A stretch of 64,000 nucleotides of DNA from JBFMAI01 sp040755725. Lineage in GTDB: Bacteria > Planctomycetota > Phycisphaerae > UBA1845 > Fen-1342. The position numbers were made by a program, and so were the translations under genes. Below the pieces are notes generated by a model. It was not told the DNA's origin, did not search any database, and saw only the letters and a list, made by a program, of their open reading frames with translations. The stretch spans positions 1 to 64,000 of the forward strand of contig JBFMAI010000038.1 of NCBI GenBank assembly GCA_040755725.1, in the 5' to 3' direction. Every line of letters starts with the position of its first letter. Within the stretch, counting starts at the first letter, position 1. This document shows, piece by piece, positions 41,566 to 49,824 of this stretch.

Positions 41566-43119
41566 CTAGAACGGCAACCCGCGCTGCTGCCGCCGCTGCT
41601 GCTCGTAGATCTCCGGGTTCACCTTGGAGCTGTACGCATCCTTGTCGGCGAAGTTCCGGTCATACACAAACCCGAAGCCGTAGGTGAACCGGAACGAGTT
41701 GCGGATCACGAACAGGAAGGGCGCGACGATGTGCGTGCCGACGTTCACAATGTCGTCGTCACGCAGGTAAAAGTCGTCCTCCAGCCCGGCGAAGATCGCG
41801 TCCAGGTTCACCAGCCGCGTGAACTGCTTGTCCGTCCCCGGCTCACGGCGGATGAGTTCGCAGCGTGCCGGCCACGCCAGCGGGCTGAAACCGCCGCAGA
41901 TCGCCAGCGCCTGCTTGATGGTGATGTCCCGCCCGCCGAACGAGTATACGCCCGGCCGTTGCACTTCGCCCATGATGTAGAATACGCCGGTGTCAACCGG
42001 GACGTGGAACACGTCGCGGTCGCGCACGACGATGTTCTGGCGCGGGTCGCCGGCCCGCAGCGCCACCAGGTCGATCCCGATGACCCGCTGCTCCAGGGCC
42101 AGTTCCTCGGTGGCTTCCCAATCGAACGGCTCCTCGAAGACCGGCGGCGCCGGTGCCTCCGGGGCCGCGGGCGGCTCGCCGGGCGGCTCCGTCGGCGGCC
42201 GCGCGGGCAGCACCTGCCCGGTTTGGGGGTCGAAGATCACGATCGGTTCAAACGGCGGTTCGCCGGCGGGGGTCGGCTGTGTGTCCGACGGCGGCGCAAG
42301 CACCTCCGCCAGTTCCTCCCGGCTCGGCGGGGTCTCCGCTTCCGGGGGCACCTCTTGATTGAACCGGCCCGTGCTCATGAAGCCACCCGGTGGCGGGGGA
42401 GCTTCCTCGATCGGTGGGGGAATCACCCACCCCTCTTCCGGGGGGATCTCCGGCATCGGCCGCACCGGCGCGGCTTCGCTCGACGACACCCGCCGGATGA
42501 CGTAGGCCCGCCGCGTCTGGGGCGACACGTCCCCGACCATCGCCACGAGATCGAGCAAGCGCATCGTTGGGTCGGCGATGGGATAAGTGCCGGGGCCGCC
42601 GACGCCGCCCATCACGGACACGATGCGACCGCGTTTGACCTGGGTGACCACGATGACCACGGGGCGCGGCAACAGCCCGGCTTCTTTCAACCGGGCGGTG
42701 AGCTCCTGCTCGAGCTCCTGCTCGGTGAGTCCGGTGACCTTGACGCTCCCGAGGTCCGGAATGCGAATCTCGCCCAATGGGCTGACTTCGAGTTGCACGG
42801 AAAATGGCGATCCGGGCTGGAGCAGGTCCTGGATGCTCAGCGCCACGACGTCGCCTGGGGCCAGGCGGTAATCGGTGTATTCGGCGACGAGGTCTTCCGG
42901 CGTCGGATCGGTGGCGTTGGCCAGCCCCGGCGGCGTTTCACGCGGGCTCAGCACTTTGCGGATGCCGCCCTCGTGGGTGTCCGAGGGGAAACGACCCACC
43001 TTGGTCGGATCGAGAAAACTGTTGGGCGGGACCAGGGCGCAGCCACACAGGGCGCACAGCAACACAGCGGGAGACAACGTCCCCCACGACGCCACCTCGA
43101 GCGTTCGCCGGTATTGCAT
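41566..43119 (-). CDS. Polysaccharide export lipoprotein (OPX/Wza-like) with SLBB domains
   Basis: A 517-residue outer-membrane export channel component with lipobox LCGC near residue 27. A poly-export domain follows (YRLAPGDVVALSIQDL, about 83-175: EIRIPDLGSVKVTGLTEQEL). The first SLBB-like segment starts at VSVMGGVGGPGTYP. An unusual Pro/Glu-rich spacer fills about 225-340. A second SLBB-like segment FYIMGEVQRPGVYSFGGRDITIKQALAICGG and the ending NVGTHIVAPFLFVIRN follow. It is the first gene of the minus-strand operon; the NeuD-like gene lies divergently 458 bases upstream. The acidic proline spacer is longer than usual for this family. Confidence 0.88.
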   Translation of the reverse strand: MQYRRTLEVASWGTLSPAVLLCALCGCALVPPNSFLDPTKVGRFPSDTHEGGIRKVLSPRETPPGLANATDPTPEDLVAEYTDYRLAPGDVVALSIQDLLQPGSPFSVQLEVSPLGEIRIPDLGSVKVTGLTEQELEQELTARLKEAGLLPRPVVIVVTQVKRGRIVSVMGGVGGPGTYPIADPTMRLLDLVAMVGDVSPQTRRAYVIRRVSSSEAAPVRPMPEIPPEEGWVIPPPIEEAPPPPGGFMSTGRFNQEVPPEAETPPSREELAEVLAPPSDTQPTPAGEPPFEPIVIFDPQTGQVLPARPPTEPPGEPPAAPEAPAPPVFEEPFDWEATEELALEQRVIGIDLVALRAGDPRQNIVVRDRDVFHVPVDTGVFYIMGEVQRPGVYSFGGRDITIKQALAICGGFSPLAWPARCELIRREPGTDKQFTRLVNLDAIFAGLEDDFYLRDDDIVNVGTHIVAPFLFVIRNSFRFTYGFGFVYDRNFADKDAYSSKVNPEIYEQQRRQQRGLPF

Positions 43120-43577
43120 GCCATACTCCTCAACGCCGACGCCTACACGCGCACTCGCCCCGCAGACGAACGAGGGACTTGCGACGTGTCGCGTGCCGCC
43201 GGCGCCAACGTCGGCCGTGGGGTTGGGCCTTCGACAGACCAGGCAATCTAACCGGCGCTACAAACCCCGTCAAACGCGCCGCCTCCAGCAGTCGCCTCTG
43301 TCCGGGGTTACGCTCGGCAGCGGCCTGAGTTCGGACCCACGGCCGTTCCGTGATGCAGTCCCCATAGTTATCGGCTGATCGGCGCGCCCGCCTTGTGCCC
43401 GGGAACAGCCGCCCAATCCGCGGGGGCCAAACTCGCGCTCCCGCTGGGGACCGCGCCGCAGGCCTCCCGATATGAACCACCGGCAAGGGGACGGGATCGA
43501 GCGGCACAGCGGTCGCGCGTCGCGGTCGACGCGTTGGGCGACCGCGGGCCGACCCCCCGCCCCACGACAGGTGCCGC
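43120..43577. other. Divergent intergenic region of the polysaccharide locus
   Basis: About 460 bases between the OPX gene and the acetyltransferase gene, expected to hold both promoters. No clear -35/-10 pair, riboswitch or repeat was recognised. Weak open frames on both strands lack ribosome binding sites. Confidence 0.35.
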
Positions 43578-44291
43578 ATGACGGGTTTCCGACCGCAGAC
43601 GGGCCGGCCGAAACGCGTTCTCATCCTCGGGGCCGGCGGCCACGGCCGCGTTGTACTCGATATCCTGCTCCAGGCCGGTCAGCACCAAATCGTCGGCTTC
43701 CTGGACAACAACCCCGACATCCACGGCCGACGGATTGACGGCCTGCCCGTCCTCGGCTCGATCGACGACCTCGCCGCTCTGGCGCACCAACACGACGTCG
43801 AAGGCGTTATTGTGGCGATCGGGGACAACGGGGTGCGGCGCGGCGTCGCCCGACAGGTTGACACCGCCGGCATCGACCTCATCAACGCCGTTCACCCCGC
43901 CGCGACTCTGGCGCGCAATGCCAGCCTCGGGCGCAACGTGGTGGTCGCCGCCGGCACGGTCGTGTGTGCCCACTGCCAGGTCGGTGACAGCGTCATTCTC
44001 AACACGGGGTGCATCATCGACTACCAGACCATGATCGGCGAAGGCAGCCACATCTGCCCGGGGGTTCGCATCGCCGGTCGCGTCAAGGTCGAGCCGGGAA
44101 CGTTCGTCGGCATCGCGGCAACCGTCATCCCCAAGGTCACCCTCGGCTGTGAGTCCATCGTCGGCGCCGGCGCGGTGGTCACGGAGGACGTCCCGGCCCT
44201 GGCCACCGTCGTCGGCGTGCCCGCCCGACGGATCAAACTCGCGGCGGCGTCGGAAGACCTGGCGGCCATGCTCCTCCCAGCACATGTGTAA
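43578..44291 (+). CDS. NeuD/PglD-type sugar acetyltransferase
   Basis: A 237-residue protein. The N-terminal nucleotide-sugar-binding subdomain begins LILGAGGHGRVVLDIL and continues IVGFLDNNPDIHGRRIDGLPVLG; a left-handed beta-helix of hexapeptide repeats follows from ~100. This is the architecture of sialic-acid or UDP-bacillosamine acetyltransferases. NAVHPAATLARNASLG and GSHICPGVRIAGRVKV are conserved, but the usual catalytic vDHd segment reads IDYQ, so the base His is replaced. Function could therefore be altered or the His supplied from GSHICPG. It lies divergently beside the polysaccharide operon, where acetylation of an amino-sugar intermediate would fit. Confidence 0.8.
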   Translation: MTGFRPQTGRPKRVLILGAGGHGRVVLDILLQAGQHQIVGFLDNNPDIHGRRIDGLPVLGSIDDLAALAHQHDVEGVIVAIGDNGVRRGVARQVDTAGIDLINAVHPAATLARNASLGRNVVVAAGTVVCAHCQVGDSVILNTGCIIDYQTMIGEGSHICPGVRIAGRVKVEPGTFVGIAATVIPKVTLGCESIVGAGAVVTEDVPALATVVGVPARRIKLAAASEDLAAMLLPAHV

Positions 44292-44310
44292 GCAAATGGA
44301 ATGCAACGAG

Positions 44311-46008
44311 TTACCGACCCTGTGCCCCGGTGGAGACTAAGCGCGCCACCGCCGGGGTTCGGGCATCCACGGGACGGATGAGCATCCCGGTCAACCCACG
44401 CTGTAGACGCTGCGCCTCTTCGTGCCGCGACAGTGCGTCCTGCTCAACATTATTCATTGCATCTAATAGGCTTGCGCCAACGCTGCGGAGACCACCCTCA
44501 AGCCCGGCCTGAATCCCGCGCAGAGCGGCGCATCGCATGGACGGTCGCAGCAGCCGATCGACCGTGAACGGTACCGCCCACCCCAGCAGAACCAGCAGCC
44601 CACTGTGGATGGCAAAGTCACCACCCAGGAACTGCTTTCCATCTCGACCCGCGAAGTAATACCCCTTTACCACTTTCCAGGCGACCCACACGAGTGCGGC
44701 GGCGGGCAAGCAGGCCATGAGGAAGCCGGTTACCCGCCGGGCCAAGCGTCCGAGAGCGGTCCCGGGACGTGCCAGGGCTGTTCGCAGAGAGTCTTCGACT
44801 CGGGAGACGATCTGCTCGCGCGCCATGGCGGCTACCGTGTCCAGCCGCTTACGCAGCGGGTCGACCGTTACCCCCGCGCGCCGCCCCACCAACTCGACGG
44901 CATCCATCCAGCCAGCGAGCTTCGCGTCGCACCAGGCGTCCCAAAGGCTGTCCGCCACCTCGTTGAATGTGTCGGTCCGCGCGGGCGACGGTGAATCCGT
45001 CGTGGCGGCGCCCGATTCGGTTGGCTTGGTCAATCGGACGGCCAGCGTCGCCAAGATGTGGGGGTCGCGGGTGGCGAAACGCTCGGCGGCGGCGCGGGCC
45101 GACCACTCGAGGCCGTTGCGAATCGTGGCGGCCGTCGACGCCCAGTGCCGCGTCGCCTCCTGACGCCAACTTTGCCAGCGGGCGTCATCGCCGAGCTTGC
45201 GGTCGGCGGTTTCGAGGACTCGGCGCAGGTCCTGCAACCGCGCGCGGTGGCCGAGGCGCTCCAGCTCACGCCCCCCGTGGGCCGCCAGAAGCTCCAACAA
45301 GGTCGCCCCAAGTTGGTCGAACTCCTCGGGCGAAGGCAGACAACGGCCCGGCAGGCAGCACGTTCGCAGCAGCAGCGGGTCGTCGAAACCCGCCTGGCGC
45401 AGCAGGGTACGGAAATCGTCGGCCTGCCGCCGGTCCCCCTCGTCCCAGCGATTCATGATGAAGGCCCAGCCGTGCCGGTGCCCGCGGTCGCGGAGCAGCC
45501 GCCAGCCCACGTCGTCGCGATATCGCTCCGGGCTGACTACGTAGACGACCAAGTCGATGTGGGGCAGCCAAGCCAACGCCGCCTGACGGTTCGTTTCTTC
45601 CGTGCTGTTGATGTCCGGCGCGTCGATCCACAGGATGTCGCGGTGGGCAGCGGCCGCGTGCCGGCGGACGTGGATGCGGTCGAGCGGGAGATCGGGCGGC
45701 AGTTCGGCCAGCTTGATCGACTCGTGTACGTACAACGTCACCTCGCGCGATGTCGGCCGTTCAACGCCCGTCCGCGCGATCTCCGCCTGCGCGAGGCGAT
45801 TCAACAGGCTGCTCTTGCCCACCCCCGTCCCGCCGAAGAACGCCACGACCAGCGGACGCGGCGACCCCGCCGCGAACAGGTCGGCCGGGGTGGCGTGCTC
45901 GACCGCGGCCAGGCGGTTTGCGTCGGTCGCGTCGAGCCAACCGGCGGCTTGCGCGCGGCGAAGCCAGTCCGCCGCTTGATCCAGGATAGCGCGCAGCGCG
46001 TCAGGCAT
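44311..46008 (-). CDS. Dynamin-like/YfjP-type membrane GTPase
   Basis: A 565-residue protein. The G domain starts with P-loop FFGGTGVGKSSLLNRLAQAE (about 55-75), then DAPDINSTEE as G3 and NRWDEGD as G4. A helical region follows, and two close hydrophobic segments lie near 415-435 and 450-475 (GFLMACLPAAALVWVAW and GLLVLLGWAVPFTV). The C-terminus is helical. It is the partner of the overlapping upstream GTPase; the start ATG at 46008 overlaps that gene's stop by eight bases. Bacterial paired GTPases of this kind are thought to remodel or sense membranes, but the specific role is unknown. Confidence 0.8.
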   Translation of the reverse strand: MPDALRAILDQAADWLRRAQAAGWLDATDANRLAAVEHATPADLFAAGSPRPLVVAFFGGTGVGKSSLLNRLAQAEIARTGVERPTSREVTLYVHESIKLAELPPDLPLDRIHVRRHAAAAHRDILWIDAPDINSTEETNRQAALAWLPHIDLVVYVVSPERYRDDVGWRLLRDRGHRHGWAFIMNRWDEGDRRQADDFRTLLRQAGFDDPLLLRTCCLPGRCLPSPEEFDQLGATLLELLAAHGGRELERLGHRARLQDLRRVLETADRKLGDDARWQSWRQEATRHWASTAATIRNGLEWSARAAAERFATRDPHILATLAVRLTKPTESGAATTDSPSPARTDTFNEVADSLWDAWCDAKLAGWMDAVELVGRRAGVTVDPLRKRLDTVAAMAREQIVSRVEDSLRTALARPGTALGRLARRVTGFLMACLPAAALVWVAWKVVKGYYFAGRDGKQFLGGDFAIHSGLLVLLGWAVPFTVDRLLRPSMRCAALRGIQAGLEGGLRSVGASLLDAMNNVEQDALSRHEEAQRLQRGLTGMLIRPVDARTPAVARLVSTGAQGR

Positions 46009-47842
46009 CGCCGGCCTCCCACGCTTCCAGGGCGGCGGTGGCGGCCGCCAATTCGTCGGCGCGGATTCGCGGGGGGCTGCCCGGCGCGGTCCGTTCCGCC
46101 AGGGCCGCAAGTTCGGGGACCCAGACGCCGCGCACGAACTGCTCCTCCAGCGCGGTCTTCTGGCGCGCCTTGAGCTGGTGCTGTTGGCGGGCCATCTCCA
46201 GCCCCGCGACGCCCTCCATGAGCAGGGAGCTGACGGCGAAGGCGGCCGGGGCCCAGACAGCGTCCAGGGCCGACAGACCGCCGGTCTTGACCGCGAGCAA
46301 CATGTACCCCAGGTCCATCGTGGCGCGGGCCGTGCGCAGCGCGGTGAGGCGCGCCGGCTGCTGCTGTAGCTCGCGGTAAAGCTGTTGTGCGGCCGCCCGC
46401 ACCTCGGCCTCCACGAACCGATGATGGGCTTGGACGCCCGCCTCGAATCCTTCCTGTAAGCGCGGGCGCTCCGTCTCCAGGGTCTCATCGAGGGCTTGCC
46501 AGACCGCGGCGGCGGGAGCCGACGACCGTGCCCGGCGCGCGACGTCACGCTGCAACCCCGTGAGCAGCGTCTCGATTGTGTCCACCAGGACACCCGCCTC
46601 AACCCCCAGGCTGTGGAACCGTCCCGGAACGCCGCGCCGGTCACCCCACCACGCGCGACCGGCGGCAAACAGCCGGCGGCCCGGCCAGGTGAGCACACGG
46701 CGAACCTGGGCGATCGCGCTGCCGACTTTTGGAATCTCGAGGAGCTTGAGCAATTCAACGGTGGCTCGGCGAAAAGCGTCGTAGCGTTGCGGGTGATCGA
46801 GGTAGTCGCGCACGTAGGCGTCAACGAAGGCTTGGCCGCTCGCCGCCACGGTCGCCTGCCAATCGGCCACAGCTTCGTGTTCCGCCCGAATCGGGGCCAG
46901 CCAATCATCCCAATGTCGGCGCAGAAGCGCCCGCGTCCCGGCTGCCCGGTGTTTACGGGTCCGCCGTTGTAGTTGTCCGCTTACCGCGGCGCGCAGCGCG
47001 CGGGCCGCAGGTGCCGGCCGGAATTCGCCTGCGTCGCCTGCGGCGAGCGCCGCCAGGGCCGCGTCGTACGGCAGCGGGACGATCGGCACGTCGGTGCGGC
47101 CGCCGCAGCGCTCCGCCAGCCGCTGCCGCAGCGATTGCACAACGGCCGGCTCGGCGTCCGGGGTCAGCTTGTTGATGCACAGCACGAGGGGACGACCAAG
47201 CGGCGCGGTCAGGGCGACAAACTGCCACACGGCGAGATCGGAGTACTTCTCCTTGCTGAGCACGACCAGGTGCAGGTCGGCCAGGGCCGTGAGCTCCAAG
47301 ACGGCGGCGGTGTACTGCCGGGCCGCCAGGGAGTCGAAGTCGGGCGTGTCCCAGACAACGCACGGCGGCAGGGCATCGCCCTCGTCCGCGTCGGCTGGTT
47401 TTGTCACCGTGCTCAAGGCATAGGCGCGCAGGTCATCGCGTTGGAGCTGCTCGGGAGCGCGGCGGGTCCAACCGGGTAGCAGTTCGCTGATCCACGGGGC
47501 CGCGGCGGACACGGGCGCTGTGGCGAAGCCTTGCGGATGCACCGTGAACCCGGCCAGCGGGCTGACGGCGGCGGCGGGCTGCCCCAACAGCAGGTTGACG
47601 ACCGTGCTCTTGCCGGTCTGCGTCGGGCCCAGCACGGCGACGTGCGGCGGCCTTTCGGCCGCAGCGGCGGAGTCGGTGTAGCGCAATGCGGCGTCGGCCA
47701 GTTGCAGCGACGCGACGTCGACATCGAGGATGGCGGCCGCCTCCGCGGCCGGCGCTGCCGCACGGCTCAAGAGGCGCGCCACGAAGCGACCCAAGTCGGT
47801 CGCCGCCGAGGAACCGTCGCCAGCGGGCGAGTTGTTTACCAC
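46001..47842 (-). CDS. GTPase with dynamin-like helical region, partner of the downstream GTPase
   Basis: A 613-residue protein if the GTG at 47842 is used; a TTG six bases upstream is an alternative, and neither has a strong ribosome binding site. P-loop VLGPTQTGKSTVVNLLLG (about 65-82), G3 VWDTPDFDSL and G4 CINKLTPD are intact. After the G domain, long helices (about 290-520) resemble the stalk of dynamin-like proteins, with hydrophobic stretches near 545 (VWAPAAFAVSSLLMEGVAGL). The stop overlaps the start of the second GTPase gene. A divergent FmdB gene lies 141 bases away, so a promoter must lie between them. Regulation is not visible. Confidence 0.78.
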   Translation of the reverse strand: MVNNSPAGDGSSAATDLGRFVARLLSRAAAPAAEAAAILDVDVASLQLADAALRYTDSAAAAERPPHVAVLGPTQTGKSTVVNLLLGQPAAAVSPLAGFTVHPQGFATAPVSAAAPWISELLPGWTRRAPEQLQRDDLRAYALSTVTKPADADEGDALPPCVVWDTPDFDSLAARQYTAAVLELTALADLHLVVLSKEKYSDLAVWQFVALTAPLGRPLVLCINKLTPDAEPAVVQSLRQRLAERCGGRTDVPIVPLPYDAALAALAAGDAGEFRPAPAARALRAAVSGQLQRRTRKHRAAGTRALLRRHWDDWLAPIRAEHEAVADWQATVAASGQAFVDAYVRDYLDHPQRYDAFRRATVELLKLLEIPKVGSAIAQVRRVLTWPGRRLFAAGRAWWGDRRGVPGRFHSLGVEAGVLVDTIETLLTGLQRDVARRARSSAPAAAVWQALDETLETERPRLQEGFEAGVQAHHRFVEAEVRAAAQQLYRELQQQPARLTALRTARATMDLGYMLLAVKTGGLSALDAVWAPAAFAVSSLLMEGVAGLEMARQQHQLKARQKTALEEQFVRGVWVPELAALAERTAPGSPPRIRADELAAATAALEAWEAGDA

Positions 47843-47983
47843 AGTCAACGTATTCTGCCGGATGGCCCGGACATGCGACAGTCCGTCCGCGGCGTTGCCA
47901 GGGGCCGAAGCGGGTTCTATACTCGACCGCCGCAGCCCTCGCTCCGGGCACGCCCCGGCCGGCGCGGGCCAGGAGATCGCGAC

Positions 47984-48211
47984 GTGCCGATGTACGAGTA
48001 CCAGTGTCCGGCGTGTCAGGCGACGTTCGAGGAGTTGGTCGCGTCGTTCGCGGCGGCGGACCGGGTGGCCTGCCCGAAGTGCGGTCATCGCCCGGTGACC
48101 CGCCGGCCGAGCGTGTTCGCCGCCCGGGCGTCCGCCACGCCGACTTCCCCACCGCCCGGCGGGTGTGGGTCAAGCTGTAGCGCGTCGGGGACGTGCCCGT
48201 GGCGTTCGTAG
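47984..48211 (+). CDS. FmdB-family zinc-ribbon protein
   Basis: A 75-residue protein starting at a GTG with AGGAG eight bases upstream; the product MPMYEYQCPACQATFEELV then matches the usual (M)P.YEY.C..C start of FmdB regulators. The two CxxC pairs (CPAC and CPKC) form the zinc ribbon over residues 8-38. A Ser/Pro/Gly-rich tail with several cysteines (GGCGSSCSASGTCPW) closes the protein. Family members are putative transcription regulators, but direct DNA binding is rarely shown. Divergent from the GTPase pair. Confidence 0.85.
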   Translation: MPMYEYQCPACQATFEELVASFAAADRVACPKCGHRPVTRRPSVFAARASATPTSPPPGGCGSSCSASGTCPWRS

Positions 48212-48275
48212 CTCCCCGGTGTGCCGCGGCGGACGGTTCGCCCGCGTTGCGGTTTGACCGCCAGAGGTTCCCGAC

Positions 48276-48803
48276 GTGACCAAGAGCCGGACCGACACGA
48301 CCGCCAGTTCCGTCGCCGCCGGCGTCCTGAGCTGGCTTCTGCCCGGCGCCGGGCACTACTGGCTCGGACACCGGGGCCTGGCGATTGTCTGTTTCGTCGC
48401 CATTACGTTCCCCTATTGGGTGGGCTTGGCGTTCGGCGGCGTCCTTTCTTCGGTCAATCCGCGCACCAATCGATGGCTGTTTCTGGCGGAGATGGGCGTC
48501 GGCGGTTACACGCTGGGCAGTTTGGTCGTGAGCCAGTCCGTCGAGCGAAACGTGTTGGCCAGCGCCGGTTTGTCGCACGTGCCCGATGCCCAGCGCTCCC
48601 CCGCGGAGTACGCCGCCTACCTCGACGCCGCCACACGCGCCAAGTACATGTCGTACTACCCGGCGGCGGACGTGGCGCAGATTTACCTGGCGACGGCCGG
48701 GCTCCTGAACCTGCTGGTCATTCTGGACGCCGTGTCCCGGGCCCAGACCGGGCTGCCGACGTTTCAGCGCGAGCTGGCGGCGGCCCGCACGGAGGCCGGG
48801 TGA
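48276..48803 (+). CDS. Small multi-spanning membrane protein of unknown function
   Basis: A 175-residue membrane protein, with about three to four hydrophobic segments: AGVLSWLLPGAGHYWLGH near 14-30, GLAIVCFVAITFPYWVGLAFGG near 34-54, GVGGYTLGSLVV, and a final segment IYLATAGLLNLLVILDAVS near 138-155. LPGAGHYWLGHRGLAI is reminiscent of membrane proteins with a TM2-like GxGxxYLG motif. No function is known to me. The next small gene overlaps its stop (TGATG). Confidence 0.72.
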   Translation: MTKSRTDTTASSVAAGVLSWLLPGAGHYWLGHRGLAIVCFVAITFPYWVGLAFGGVLSSVNPRTNRWLFLAEMGVGGYTLGSLVVSQSVERNVLASAGLSHVPDAQRSPAEYAAYLDAATRAKYMSYYPAADVAQIYLATAGLLNLLVILDAVSRAQTGLPTFQRELAAARTEAG

Positions 48804-49036
48804 TGCTACTCGGGTGGTTGTTCATTCATCCCGTGGCGCTGCCGGACCACTGGCGGCTGTGGATGTTGTTGCCATTGCTGGCGTGCGTGGCGGCGGTGTA
48901 TCGGGCCACACGCGCCCGCCGGGCGGCCGAAATGCCGAAAGCTACCGTCGTCACGTTCGTCAACATCCTGCTGGGGATGGCCGCGCTCGCCCTGGCTTTC
49001 TACGGTGCGCACTGGCTCGTCCTCCGGGTGGGGTAA
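48803..49036 (+). CDS. Small membrane protein coupled to the preceding gene
   Basis: A 77-residue protein with two hydrophobic segments (WRLWMLLPLLACVAAVYRAT and VVTFVNILLGMAALALAFYGAHWLV), separated by a basic loop RARRAAEMPKATV. It starts at the ATG in TGATG, overlapping the previous stop by one base, so expression is coupled. A function cannot be assigned. A longer in-frame reading upstream would overlap the neighbouring gene almost entirely and is rejected. Confidence 0.65.
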   Translation: MLLGWLFIHPVALPDHWRLWMLLPLLACVAAVYRATRARRAAEMPKATVVTFVNILLGMAALALAFYGAHWLVLRVG

Positions 49037-49079
49037 TCGCTATCGTGTCTCGGATCTCTTGGAGCGCCTGACAGCACTG

Positions 49080-49215
49080 CCCCTTGATCCGAGCCGCGAC
49101 CGTGAGGGAGCGGTGTTCGCCGCACAGGAACCGCTTCGTGACGGGCGAGGCTCCCGTCGAGCCGCGGCCCGCCGGAAGGCTCGCCCTCCCCATGTGCGCC
49201 GCTGAATCGCGCACG
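49080..49215. repeat. Dispersed GC-rich repeat, same family as 22444-22568
   Basis: It shares GATCCGAGCCGCGACCGTGA, GGGCGAGGCTCCC, GAGCCGCGGC and GGCTCGCCCTCCC segments with the other copies, ending in AATCGCGCACGA where the 22-kb copy ends AATCGCGCACGG. The conserved right end suggests a defined element boundary. Confidence 0.6.
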
Positions 49216-49316
49216 ACCACTTGGCGCGCTGGCGCGGCCGAGGTTCGGAGGCGCGCACGGCCGGCGAGCCGTCGGCGTGGGATTGCGTCCGAGGCCGAGA
49301 AGAAGTGGGAATCCAC

Positions 49317-49345
49317 TTGACGAAAAAAAACAAACAATGTAAACT
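49317..49345 (+). promoter_or_regulatory. Probable sigma70-like promoter
   Basis: TTGACG (49317-49322) and TAAACT (49340-49345) with a 17-base, A-rich spacer, in the only A/T-rich patch of the neighbourhood. It lies about 115 bases upstream of the small Cys-rich secreted protein gene. Confidence 0.5.
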
Positions 49346-49461
49346 CTCTTTAGGTTGATATGGAGAGGGCATGATCGCGGCCGGGAGTTCAAGCGACTAG
49401 CAGGCGCGGGGTCTGTGGGACCGGGCGCGACATGCGCTGCCGCAGCTTGGGAGGAAGTCCG

Positions 49462-49791
49462 ATGACACGTTGTTCGGTTTCGCTGACGCGCGCAGTGTGG
49501 TGGGCCGGATTGGCCACCGTGGTCGTCGCGATGATGCCGTTCACTTTGCGGGGCCACGCCAAAGCAGAAGATGACTCGAACATCTACGGGTTCAAGCACT
49601 GCGACGCCAGGGGCCTCCAGGGCAAGACTTGTGAAGACCCTGGGCAGTGCATCAACGCGTGCGCCAACAAGTGTACGGAAAGCTACCTGTCATGCAATCA
49701 GTGCTGCGCCGCATTCTCAGTGCACTGGGACAGCTACTGGTCGTGCATGGACTTGTGTTCGTGGACGTGGCGCCCGATCCCGCAACCGTGA
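49462..49791 (+). CDS. Small secreted cysteine-rich protein
   Basis: A 109-residue exported protein. Signal peptide: MTRCSVSLTRAVWWAGLATVVVAMMP, with cleavage likely after HAKA or nearby. The mature ~65 residues carry ten cysteines in spacings CDARGLQGKTCEDPGQCINAC, CTESYLSCNQCC and SCMDLC, implying several disulfides or metal binding. GGAGG is 8 bases before the ATG; an upstream in-frame ATG at 49432 is rejected for lacking one. No family was recognised. An A/T-rich promoter candidate lies upstream and the next gene begins 33 bases downstream. Confidence 0.68.
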   Translation: MTRCSVSLTRAVWWAGLATVVVAMMPFTLRGHAKAEDDSNIYGFKHCDARGLQGKTCEDPGQCINACANKCTESYLSCNQCCAAFSVHWDSYWSCMDLCSWTWRPIPQP

Positions 49792-49824
49792 GTGGGTTGC
49801 CGGCCCGCTTGGGAGTAGTCACCG

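Larger units (their letters stand above)
49037..49461. other. Intergenic region with repeat and A/T-rich promoter segment
   Basis: About 425 bases. The first part is a member of the GC-rich repeat family (49080-49215). The second part (49310-49380) is unusually A/T-rich for this genome and contains a good promoter candidate for the small Cys-rich gene. No other gene is seen. Confidence 0.5.

Noticed and set aside
40441..43251. A 936-codon + strand frame across the exosortase/OPX genes
   Set aside because: The real genes are on the minus strand with recognisable motifs; the + frame encodes Arg/Gly/His-rich sequence typical of antisense shadows.
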